From positions 1 through 29,561 of the forward strand of contig DATJZH010000194.1 in the NCBI GenBank assembly GCA_035499215.1: 29,561 bases of DNA, given 5' to 3'. Below the pieces are notes generated by a model. That model searched no databases. It had not been told where the DNA came from and worked only from the letters and a program-made list of their open reading frames with translations. The stretch is from DATJZH01 sp035499215 (GTDB taxonomy: Bacteria; Actinomycetota; Actinomycetes; Streptosporangiales; Streptosporangiaceae). The position numbers and the translations under genes were made by a program. Position 1 is the first letter of the stretch; every line of letters starts with the position of its first letter. Of the stretch, positions 15,498 through 22,508 are shown one piece after another.

Positions 15498-16892
15498 TCA
15501 CGGACGTTTGGCGTGATGGCGCGGGAGGCGGGTGCGCAGCACGGTCTCTCCCGGCCGCGAGTCAATCGTGATCTCGCCGTGGTGGCGATCGACGATGATG
15601 CGACGCGAGATATCAAGGCCGAGGCCAGTGCCTTTGCCGACGTCCTTGGTGGTGTAGAAGGCTTCGAACGCGCGGGCCTGGACGTCGGGAGGCATCCCGG
15701 GGCCGGTATCGCCGATTTCGACTACCACATCCTCGGGGCTGGCCCGTATCGAGATGCGGAGCGTTCCGTTTGCGTCCATAGCGTCGATAGCGTTGTCGAT
15801 GATGTTGGTCCATACCTGGTTGAGCTCGGCTGGGTTCGCCTCGGCGAGCGGCACGTCGGTTCCGTAATCGCGAATGAGTGTTACGCCGCCGCCCAGCTTG
15901 TGCGCGAGCATCACGAGGGTACTCTCGATGCCTTCTGTGACGTCGATGAGCTGCAGCGAGGCTCGGTCGACCTGTGAATATGACTTCACGGCAGCGACGA
16001 GTGCCGAAACGCGCCCTGTCGAGTCCTTCACCTCGGACAGCAGCGCGGCCGTCGAGAGTGTGCTTGCCACCCATTCGAGGCCGGGTTCGAGCGTGCCGCC
16101 GTCGAGCACCTCGGCGGCACGTTCGCACCACGCAAGGTCGACCCCGGCCGTCGCGAGTACGGGAGCGATGCGCCAGGCTGCGTTGACCCCGTGCTCGTCG
16201 AGCCAGTCAGCGAGCGCTTCTTCGCGATCGGCCACCGCCAGCGGATCGATGCTCGCCGATGAGGCATCGATCTCGCGTCGCAGCACGTCAATGGCGACGA
16301 ACTGTTCGGCTGGCATCGATCGCTCGGCCAGCCGGACGAGCGACGACAGCAGTACCCCGCAGGTCTCTTGCAATGCCTCGACCGCCCGCACGGCGGCCGA
16401 TGCCGGGTTGTTGATCTCATGAGCCAGGCCTGCCGCGAGCCTGCCGAGCGCGACGAGCGCTTCACGCTGCCGCGACAGCGCTTCCATGTTCCGCACTGTC
16501 TGGAAGAAGCCCTCAATCATGTGAACGCCGAACGGGAACCAGGCGCGTGCCCGTTCCCCGAGCGCCTCGGCTCGGATTCGAAGCATCAGACCGGGGCTGG
16601 TGCCGCGGCCGGTAGCCAGGTACCCCGCCTTGTCGGCCCATGCGCGGAATCCGCCCGCCCATACCCCCGGCCGGTCCATCACGCTGACAACGGATTCCTC
16701 CCCTCCGGCACGGCGCAGCAGCTCTACCCGCCCGTCGATCAGCACCCACCAGAAGTCGGCGGCGGCGCCCTGGCGGAAGAGCACATCGCCTTCATCGAAG
16801 TGCACTTCATCGCCTGCCGCGACAAGTTCCAGCAGCTGCTCATCGCTGAGACCGTCGAACAGGAAGATGGCGCGCAGATCGTCGATGTCCAT
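15498..16892 (-). CDS. Soluble sensor histidine kinase with N-terminal cyclic-nucleotide-binding domain
   Basis: A 464-residue protein. Residues 5-110 form a Crp-type cNMP-binding fold (LFDGLSDEQLLELVAAGDEV, then EGDVLFRQGAAADFWWVLIDG). The dimerisation/phosphoacceptor helix GRLAAGLAHEINNP carries His158. The HATPase domain follows with the N box (NIIDNAIDAMD, 363-373), G1 DTGPGM (395-400) and G2 GTGLGL (421-426). No transmembrane segment is present, so it is cytoplasmic. The ligand may be cAMP, another nucleotide or a redox signal. No response regulator is encoded next to it, so its partner is elsewhere. The start ATG 16892 shares its A with the stop of an 11-residue leader ORF (TGATG). Confidence 0.92.
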   Translation of the reverse strand: MDIDDLRAIFLFDGLSDEQLLELVAAGDEVHFDEGDVLFRQGAAADFWWVLIDGRVELLRRAGGEESVVSVMDRPGVWAGGFRAWADKAGYLATGRGTSPGLMLRIRAEALGERARAWFPFGVHMIEGFFQTVRNMEALSRQREALVALGRLAAGLAHEINNPASAAVRAVEALQETCGVLLSSLVRLAERSMPAEQFVAIDVLRREIDASSASIDPLAVADREEALADWLDEHGVNAAWRIAPVLATAGVDLAWCERAAEVLDGGTLEPGLEWVASTLSTAALLSEVKDSTGRVSALVAAVKSYSQVDRASLQLIDVTEGIESTLVMLAHKLGGGVTLIRDYGTDVPLAEANPAELNQVWTNIIDNAIDAMDANGTLRISIRASPEDVVVEIGDTGPGMPPDVQARAFEAFYTTKDVGKGTGLGLDISRRIIVDRHHGEITIDSRPGETVLRTRLPRHHAKRP

Positions 16893-16927
16893 CAGATACC
16901 GGCCAGGTAATGATGCACGAGGTTCAT
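16892..16927 (-). CDS. 11-residue leader ORF coupled to the histidine kinase
   Basis: ATG at 16927 is preceded by a good ribosome site (AAGGAG, 9 nt upstream). It opens an 11-codon frame encoding MNLVHHYLAGI, whose TGA overlaps the kinase ATG as TGATG. The kinase itself lacks a strong Shine-Dalgarno of its own, so its translation may depend on this leader. The peptide could be regulatory or merely a coupling device. It is too short for homology judgement. Confidence 0.45.
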   Translation of the reverse strand: MNLVHHYLAGI

Positions 16928-17448
16928 GGACGTTTCTCCTTCGCCATCTGCGGACGCGACGCGCTCAGGATCGCTGGCGCGTGTCAGAATCGTCAGCTTA
17001 ACCACCCCTGTGCACCTTTCGATTCGCCCTGTCCGGTTGAGGCGACACGCTAGACCGAGGATCGCGGGCAGCCCGCCCGCGGGAGCGCCGGCCTGTACCG
17101 CGGTCACCCAGAACCATCTCCGCTGGGACAGCCGCTGTTCAGGCAGGGCTCGGCGCGAGGCCGCTCGCGACATCGCGGTCGGCGCGGCGATCGGCGCGGC
17201 GCCCGCCGATCACGGGCCGAAGCCGGCCGTCCGGCTGCACAGTGCCCAGGGACGCCCGACCGGGCGCCGCGAGGCAAATTCGGGTTCACCCTAGAGTTTT
17301 CACCGAGCTTCTATTCAGCAATTACTATGCGCCTATTGAGTAAGCCTGCCAGGGTTACGCTTAGTCAAGAGGGTCGGCGCGGAACAGAGTACTGAGGTGG
17401 GATGTCGCAGCGGCCCGAGTCGGCGCGGCAGACGGTAGAGGACAGACT
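16928..17448. other. 521-nt non-coding region between the histidine kinase and the GNAT gene
   Basis: This divergent intergenic region contains no gene I can support. It holds a perfect 8-bp inverted repeat at 17189-17211 (GATCGGCG, 7-nt loop, CGCCGATC) and a comparatively AT-rich stretch at about 17286-17370 next to the GNAT gene, a likely promoter zone. No clear -35/-10 pair was assigned. A cyclic-nucleotide regulator (Crp) site was looked for and not seen. Confidence 0.5.
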
Positions 17449-18660
17449 TTGCAGCGCATTAGAGGGCTCAATTCACATATAGCCGTCGGAATCGATGCAA
17501 TCGATGCAGAATCGAAGGCATTCGACTCCGTGTTTGCGTTGAACGGGGGCCCGGTTACGACTCGCTGGGACGTTATGAGCGTCTGGTTCGGTTACCACCC
17601 GGAGTGTGAGCCCTGGGGCGTCCTGATTTATAATCAGGAAGTGCCGGTTGCCGCTGCGGTGCTGAGTCGGCGCCGCAGGGCTGGCATATGGTGGATCTCC
17701 AAGCCCGGCGAAGCGGATCACCAAGCCCGCCTGGCGGCGGTGAGCGAGGATGCCGCGCTAGCGCTGGCTGAGAGCATCGCCGACACTATCGAGGGCTTTG
17801 GGGGACCGTGGACCTTCTCGTTTCCGGGCTTACGGAATTCCAACCGGGTTGTCGCGCATCTCCTGTCGATCTGGCGGCATAGCGAGGGGCGCGAGGGTGT
17901 CCCGGTCCCGTATCTTGCGTGCGGGCCTGCGGACTCTCTCCAGTCGCGCGTGTCTCGTAACACGCGGAACGTCGTGGCCAAGGCCCGCAACCGGATCGAG
18001 CGGGAGTCGATCGCGCTGCGCGAGCAGTGGACAATTGAACCGGAAGCGATCATTAGCCGACTCCCGGAGATAGTTCGGATAAATCGGGAGCGGAATAGGC
18101 AACTGCGCAGGCGTTCTCCCTTGGACGATCCGCTGGCGAAGTCATACTATATCGATTTTCTTACCGCAGTCGTTCGGTATGGGCGGGCTGAACTTTTCAC
18201 TCTCGAACTCGATGACGACCTCGCCGCCTTTGCGATGTGTTCTCGGGACGCCGGGGAATGTTGGGTGCTGGCCAACCTTGCTTCGCCGAGATGGCTGCGG
18301 TACAGCCCAGGGACGATAGCCAACACAGAGGTCGTGTTGCATGCGCTCGACGATCCCGAATGCCTAGGAGTCAATTGGGGCATGGGCGTGCAGCGGTACA
18401 AGCTGAGCGGCGGAGCCACCCTTCTTCCGCGACAGGACATCCTCGCCTGGTCTTCGCCGGCCCTGCAGTTCCTGTCACAGCTGCACAGCACGTGCGCTGC
18501 TGTTCGGTGGCGAAAGAGACCGTTTCCCAGCTCGTCGCGCGTCGCGGCCTCTGCTTCCAGTCATGGCGGGCAGCGACGAGCAGCGAGACTGCGGTTCAGC
18601 CGCTGGTCCCGATCAGGCGGCCAGGCAGGCTCGCCAGACGCCGTCCGCAACGGTGGCTGA
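17449..18660 (+). CDS. GNAT/FemAB-like acyltransferase (BioF2/CelD type), function unknown
   Basis: A 403-residue soluble protein. The order of elements suggests two tandem GNAT-like halves. The first is about 20-140 (WDVMSVWFGYHPECEPWGVLIY, then VPVAAAVLSRRR and GIWWISKPGEADH). The second is about 165-340 (SRNTRNVVAKARNRIERE, then ELFTLELDDDLAAFAMCSR, WVLANLASPRW and GVNWGMGVQRYKLSGG). The VSRNTRNVVAKARNR segment resembles the S/K-rich motif of Acetyltransf_6 (CelD/BioF2/FemAB-like) proteins. The substrate is unknown. The start is TTG 17449 with GAGG 6 nt upstream, and later GTG/ATG codons would cut into the fold. Codon use is less GC3-extreme than in the neighbours, hinting at acquisition. 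The last 50 residues are Arg/Ser-rich and look unstructured. Confidence 0.6.
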   Translation: MQRIRGLNSHIAVGIDAIDAESKAFDSVFALNGGPVTTRWDVMSVWFGYHPECEPWGVLIYNQEVPVAAAVLSRRRRAGIWWISKPGEADHQARLAAVSEDAALALAESIADTIEGFGGPWTFSFPGLRNSNRVVAHLLSIWRHSEGREGVPVPYLACGPADSLQSRVSRNTRNVVAKARNRIERESIALREQWTIEPEAIISRLPEIVRINRERNRQLRRRSPLDDPLAKSYYIDFLTAVVRYGRAELFTLELDDDLAAFAMCSRDAGECWVLANLASPRWLRYSPGTIANTEVVLHALDDPECLGVNWGMGVQRYKLSGGATLLPRQDILAWSSPALQFLSQLHSTCAAVRWRKRPFPSSSRVAASASSHGGQRRAARLRFSRWSRSGGQAGSPDAVRNGG

Positions 18661-18714
18661 TCATGGCAGGGTCGCGCAGCCGCTGTCGTCGTCGGGCACA
18701 TGACCCTTAGGCAG

Positions 18715-19065
18715 TCACGCGCCCGAACTGCCCCGGATCTCGAGCAGCTCGATCGCGGCGCCGGCACCGAGAGGCGAGAGGGTGCCGCACGACGGGCAGA
18801 GGACCAGGTGGCCGGCCACGTCATCGGGAGACACCGCCCACTCCGCCCCGCACAGCGTGCACTCGCGGGGGTCGGCGAGCTCCTCGACAAGCAGGCGTGA
18901 TCCGCTCAGCGGCGTGTCCTCCGTCAGCATCTCGTAGGCCTGCCGCAGCGCCTCCGGCGAGAAAACCGGGCTCGCCCGCACCCGGACCTCGGCGATGCCC
19001 GCCCCGAGGCTGGGATCGCGGGTCAGACGCGCTACAAGCGCGCAGACCGCGTGGTAATCGTGCAA
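18715..19065 (-). CDS. hypA: HypA-like hydrogenase nickel-insertion protein
   Basis: A 116-residue HypA/HybF-family protein that helps deliver nickel to the hydrogenase large subunit. The N-terminal LHDYHAV keeps the His2 nickel ligand (normally MHE). The zinc site is C69-x2-C72 and C90-x2-C93 (CTLCGAEW and LCPSCGTLSPL), as in the family. The start is an unusual TTG at 19065, with AGGAGG placed 6 nt upstream; it overlaps the 3' end of the protease gene by 34 nt, which supports coupled translation. It is the last gene of the eight-gene hydrogenase operon and converges on the GNAT gene 54 nt away. The partner GTPase HypB is not in the window. Confidence 0.85.
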   Translation of the reverse strand: MHDYHAVCALVARLTRDPSLGAGIAEVRVRASPVFSPEALRQAYEMLTEDTPLSGSRLLVEELADPRECTLCGAEWAVSPDDVAGHLVLCPSCGTLSPLGAGAAIELLEIRGSSGA

Positions 19066-19595
19066 CGTGCTCCTCCTGGTCCCCGGGTGTCCTCCGGCCC
19101 GCGCCCGGCGCCCTCCGCTTGCCTGGGTCCGGAGTTCTCCGACGCCCAGCGCTGGACCTGCTCCAGGACACGCCCGGCGAGCGGCACTATCGCCGCGGCC
19201 ACGGGCTCGCTGAGCGGCGCGCCGAACATCAGCGGGCCTGCGACCTCGACGGCGAGCACTCGCGTGCGGTCGGGGAAACCCATGTCCAGTCGCCTGGCGA
19301 CTGCGGCAAGCTCGGGTATGCCGGCCTGGTGCAGGCTGGGTGCTGTCGCCAGGCCCAGCTCGGCGAGCCCGATGTCGACGATCGTGCCCGCCGGGCGGCG
19401 GCCCGTGCGGATCGAGTCGACGACGACCGCGCGGTCGTACCCGGCGAAGACCTCGAGCAGCGCCAGGCCCGAGGCGGCACTTTCCACGACGTCGGCATCG
19501 GCGGCCAGCCGCCCGCGCAGCGCCCGCACCGCGAGCACGCCGACGGCGTCGTCTCCCGCGTACTCGTTGCCCAGGCCGAGCACCAGCGTTCGCAC
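19032..19595 (-). CDS. [NiFe]-hydrogenase maturation endopeptidase (HyaD/HycI/FrcD type)
   Basis: A 187-residue peptidase that cuts the C-terminal tail from the large subunit after nickel insertion. It begins RTLVLGLGNEYAGDDAVGV (2-20), with the conserved GxGN-x4-DD. D60 (VVVDSIRTG) and H89 (SLHQAGIP) correspond to the nickel-contacting Asp and His of HybD, and a D15/D16 pair supplies the N-terminal acid. The C-terminal 35 residues are Gly/Arg-rich and overlap the hypA start. The start is GTG 19595, 2 nt after the mvhA stop. The dedicated protease in the operon implies that MvhA is made as a precursor, and the MvhA C-terminus agrees with this. Confidence 0.92.
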   Translation of the reverse strand: MRTLVLGLGNEYAGDDAVGVLAVRALRGRLAADADVVESAASGLALLEVFAGYDRAVVVDSIRTGRRPAGTIVDIGLAELGLATAPSLHQAGIPELAAVARRLDMGFPDRTRVLAVEVAGPLMFGAPLSEPVAAAIVPLAGRVLEQVQRWASENSGPRQAEGAGRGPEDTRGPGGARCTITTRSARL

Positions 19596-19597
19596 CG

Positions 19598-21061
19598 TCA
19601 GTCCCGCCGGATCTCACGCAGCAGCGCGCCGCCAGCGTCCCTGACGTCGACGATCAGCGGCATCTGGCCGGGCAGGCTGTGCGTGGAGCAGCCGAAGCAC
19701 GGGTCGTAGGCGCGGAACGCCATCTCGACCTGGTTGAGCAGCCCGTCGCTGACCTGTCCGTTCCTGATCAGCGCGTGCGCCGCCTTGTCGACGGACAGCG
19801 CGATCCGCGCGGCGTTGTTCTGCGTGGCGACGATCAGGTTCGCGGCCGTGACCAGGCCCCGCTCGTCGGTCTGGTAGTGGTGGAACAGCGTTCCCCGCGG
19901 CGCCTCCACGACGCCGACGCCCTCCCGCGGCGCAGCGGTCGGCAGCGTGCGCACCTGCGGGTCGGTGATCTCCGGGTCGTCGGCGAGCTCGGCCATCCGC
20001 TCCGCCGCGTACACGAGCTCGATGATCCTGGCCCAGTGATTGGCGAGCGTGTGGTGGACGGGCCCGGGGCCCAGGGTGGTGACGAACTCCTCGTACGCTT
20101 CCTGCGCGCGCGGGGTCGCCATGCCGTCGGCGGCGTTCAGCCTGGCCAGCGGCGCGACGCCGAAGACCCCGCTGTCCGCCCCGTCGGCGAACCCGGTCCA
20201 GCCGACGTCCTTGAGGAAGCAGAACTTCATGTACGTCCACGGCTCGACGTGCTCGGCGACGTGGCCGAGGTAGTCCCGCCCCGCGAACGTGAGCAGCTCC
20301 GTCCCGTCCGGGCGGACGACCCTGAGCCTGCCGTCGTAGAAGTTGACCTTGTTCGCCTCGTCGACGAGGCCCAGGTAGTAAGTGCGGTGCGTGTAAGCCT
20401 CGGAGGTCACGAGATCGACGTAGCCGGCGTTGCCGAGCACGATCGCGCGGAACGCCCCGAGAGCGAACTGGCCGAACTCGACGGCGCGGGCCGCCGCCGC
20501 GGCCGCCTGCTGCCGGACCTCGCTGCTGAGGGACTGCGACACTCCCCCCGGCAGGCCGAAGACGGGATGGACCGCCTTGCCCGCTACCGCGGCAACCAGG
20601 TCACGGAGCTGCTTGCGGACACCGATCACCTCCTTGCCCACCTCGAGGCCCACGGCGTCGACGACGCCGAGGATGTTCCGCTTCTGCCTAGCGGCATCCG
20701 GGCCGACGATGAAGTCGGGGCCGCCGAGGAAGAAGAAATGCAGCGCGTGGTCTTCGACCATGAAGGTGCTGTAGAGGAGCTCGCGGATCTTCCGGCCGGC
20801 CGGCGGCGGGTCCACCTGGTAGAGGTCGTCGAGGGCTTTCGTCGCGGCCATGTGGTGGGCCATCGGACAGACGCCGCAGATGCGCGAGGTGATCTGCGGC
20901 ATGTCCTCGGCGCGCCGGCCCTGGGCGAACTTCTCGAAGCCGCGCAACTCCGGGACCTGGAGGTAGGCCCGGTCGACGCCGCCGTCGTCGTCGAGGAAAA
21001 TCTGTATCTTCCCGTGTCCCTCGAGCCGTGTCATGGGGTCGATGAGGATCTGGCCGGTCAC
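19598..21061 (-). CDS. mvhA: [NiFe] hydrogenase large subunit, group 3c (MvhA/VhoA-like)
   Basis: A 487-residue catalytic subunit that splits or forms H2 at a NiFe(CN)2CO centre. The L1 motif is RICGVCPMAHH (60-70; C62, C65) and the L2 motif is DPCFGCSTH (453-461; C455, C458). All four nickel cysteines are Cys and no in-frame TGA/Sec is present. A 26-residue tail after His461 is the expected target of the adjacent protease. The N-terminal DPMTRLEGHGKI and the long PVFGLPGGV helix region fit soluble group 3 enzymes; there is no Tat signal or membrane anchor. The start is GTG 21061, overlapping the mvhG stop (GTGA) and preceded by GAGGTGG. With MvhG and MvhD it should feed electrons from H2 into HdrABC. 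Assignment to 3c rests on gene context as well as motifs. Confidence 0.93.
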   Translation of the reverse strand: MTGQILIDPMTRLEGHGKIQIFLDDDGGVDRAYLQVPELRGFEKFAQGRRAEDMPQITSRICGVCPMAHHMAATKALDDLYQVDPPPAGRKIRELLYSTFMVEDHALHFFFLGGPDFIVGPDAARQKRNILGVVDAVGLEVGKEVIGVRKQLRDLVAAVAGKAVHPVFGLPGGVSQSLSSEVRQQAAAAAARAVEFGQFALGAFRAIVLGNAGYVDLVTSEAYTHRTYYLGLVDEANKVNFYDGRLRVVRPDGTELLTFAGRDYLGHVAEHVEPWTYMKFCFLKDVGWTGFADGADSGVFGVAPLARLNAADGMATPRAQEAYEEFVTTLGPGPVHHTLANHWARIIELVYAAERMAELADDPEITDPQVRTLPTAAPREGVGVVEAPRGTLFHHYQTDERGLVTAANLIVATQNNAARIALSVDKAAHALIRNGQVSDGLLNQVEMAFRAYDPCFGCSTHSLPGQMPLIVDVRDAGGALLREIRRD

Positions 21062-22056
21062 GGCGCCACCTCTTCCTTTTCGTCCCTCACCGCCGGCCGC
21101 ACGCGACGGTGCAGCAGCGAAGCGGGCAGGCTGTAGCGGTAGAAGGTGCCGACCGGATCGACGATCTCGGCAACGCGAGCGGCGACCTCGTCCTCGCCGT
21201 CCGCGTCGAGGAGCGACGCCATGGCCGACAGCGCCTTCGCGCCGTAGTCGACGACGCTGCTCGTGGGTCCCATGCAGCCGGTGCAGGGCATATTCCCGCC
21301 GGGGCAGGCGGCGGCGCAGCCCGCGCGGGTAGCGGGGCCGAGGCAGACCAGGCCCTGCGCGAGCAGGCACAGCTCCGGATCGATGAGCATCTGGTGCGGC
21401 CGCCGGAACGCCCGCACCAGGAGCTTGTCCGGCTTCGTCGCGGCACGCGGGCACTCCGAGCACAGCGCCACGTCGGGCGCGAGCACGGCTCCCCTGGCCG
21501 GCAGCTTCCCCTCGACCAGCGCCGTCACGGCCGAGGCGATCAGGCCCGCGGGCGGCGGGCAGCCGGGCAGGTAGTAGTCGACGCCGATGACCTGGTCGAG
21601 CGTGCGCACGGTGGCGTCGAACGCGGGCAGCGTCAGCTCTCCCTCGGCGACGCGGCTTTCCGGCGCCGGCAGCGTCCCGTCGCCGTTGTCGACGCTCGGC
21701 ACCTGGTGATAGACGAGGTCGAGGATGTCCCGGCCCTCGTACAGGTTGGCGAGGCCGGGGACGCCGCCGAGTATGGCGCAGCTGCCGAAAGCGACCACCG
21801 CGGCGGACTTGCGGCGCAGCAGCCGGGCCATCTCCTCCTGCTCCGACGTGCGCACGGCGCCGTTGATGAACGCCGCTGCCAGCTCCCCGTCTTCGAGTGC
21901 CTCGACATCCTCGCGCTTGAAGTCGAGCGCGACCGGCCAGAACGCGACCTCCACGAGCTCGACGACGGTCAGCAGGCCCTCGCCGAGGTCGACGACGGCC
22001 TCCTCGCAGCCGCCGCACGACGCGCACCAGTAGAAAGCGATCTTCGGTTTCGTCAT
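21058..22056 (-). CDS. mvhG: [NiFe] hydrogenase small subunit (MvhG-like)
   Basis: A 332-residue electron-transfer subunit. The proximal cluster ligands are in CASCGGC (11-17), GSC (C93) and LPGCPPP (C166). A C-terminal ferredoxin-like part has C199, C202, C230, C238, C247, C251, C258 and C261 for two more 4Fe-4S clusters. It carries electrons between MvhA and MvhD. The N-terminal MTKPKIAFYW lacks a Tat signal, consistent with a cytoplasmic group 3 enzyme. I chose ATG 22056 because the frame upstream belongs to mvhD; the ATG overlaps the mvhD stop as ATGA. Confidence 0.92.
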   Translation of the reverse strand: MTKPKIAFYWCASCGGCEEAVVDLGEGLLTVVELVEVAFWPVALDFKREDVEALEDGELAAAFINGAVRTSEQEEMARLLRRKSAAVVAFGSCAILGGVPGLANLYEGRDILDLVYHQVPSVDNGDGTLPAPESRVAEGELTLPAFDATVRTLDQVIGVDYYLPGCPPPAGLIASAVTALVEGKLPARGAVLAPDVALCSECPRAATKPDKLLVRAFRRPHQMLIDPELCLLAQGLVCLGPATRAGCAAACPGGNMPCTGCMGPTSSVVDYGAKALSAMASLLDADGEDEVAARVAEIVDPVGTFYRYSLPASLLHRRVRPAVRDEKEEVAP

Positions 22057-22508
22057 CGTGTCTCCCCGGCCAGCTCCGCCGCCTCGCGCTGCGGGCGGCC
22101 CAGGCGCAGCGGCCCAAGCCTGCGCAATTCCTCGGTCATCTCGTTGCAGACCCGCTGCACCTTCTCGCCCTCGGACGCCGAGATCCACTCCAGGCGCAGC
22201 CGCTGGTCCTCGATGCCCAGGTCGCGGAGCACGGCCCGGAGCAGCTCGATCCGGCGGCGGGCCTTGTAGTTGCCCTCCTGATAGTGGCAGTCACCCGGGT
22301 GGCAGCCGCCGATGAGCACCCCGTCGGCGCCCTGGCGGAAGGCCGCGAGCACGAACTGCGGGTCCAGCCTGCCTGAGCACATCAGGCGGATCACCCGCAC
22401 GTTCGGCGCGTACGCGAGCCGGGAGATGCCGGTCAGGTCGGCGGCGGTGTACGTGCACCACGTGCAGAAGAAGGCGACGATCTTCGGCTGGAAATGGTTC
22501 TCAGACAC
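22053..22508 (-). CDS. mvhD: MvhD/FlpD-like [2Fe-2S] subunit linking hydrogenase to HdrA
   Basis: A 151-residue iron-sulfur protein. Five cysteines in the family pattern are visible: C15 and C18 (FFCTWCTYTAADL), C44 (RLMCSGR), C69 and C74 (IGGCHPGDCHYQEGN). The RLMCSGRLDP and GCHPGDCHYQ segments are hallmarks of MvhD, which docks on HdrA and passes electrons from the hydrogenase to its bifurcating flavin. The start is GTG 22508 inside the last codons of hdrA (8-nt overlap). Its order directly after hdrA fits the physical contact known between the two proteins. Confidence 0.93.
   Translation of the reverse strand: MSENHFQPKIVAFFCTWCTYTAADLTGISRLAYAPNVRVIRLMCSGRLDPQFVLAAFRQGADGVLIGGCHPGDCHYQEGNYKARRRIELLRAVLRDLGIEDQRLRLEWISASEGEKVQRVCNEMTEELRRLGPLRLGRPQREAAELAGETR

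Noticed and set aside
19598..22117. An apparent 839-codon minus-strand frame reading through mvhA into the mvhG region
   Set aside because: Only the part from GTG 21061 downstream is real (MvhA). Upstream codons are an Arg/Gly-rich shadow of mvhG, which is read in another frame with all its cysteines.
21059..22508. Possible selenocysteine in MvhA, MvhD or HdrA, as in some methanogen enzymes
   Set aside because: All expected ligand positions that I could read are Cys codons, and no in-frame TGA interrupts these genes.
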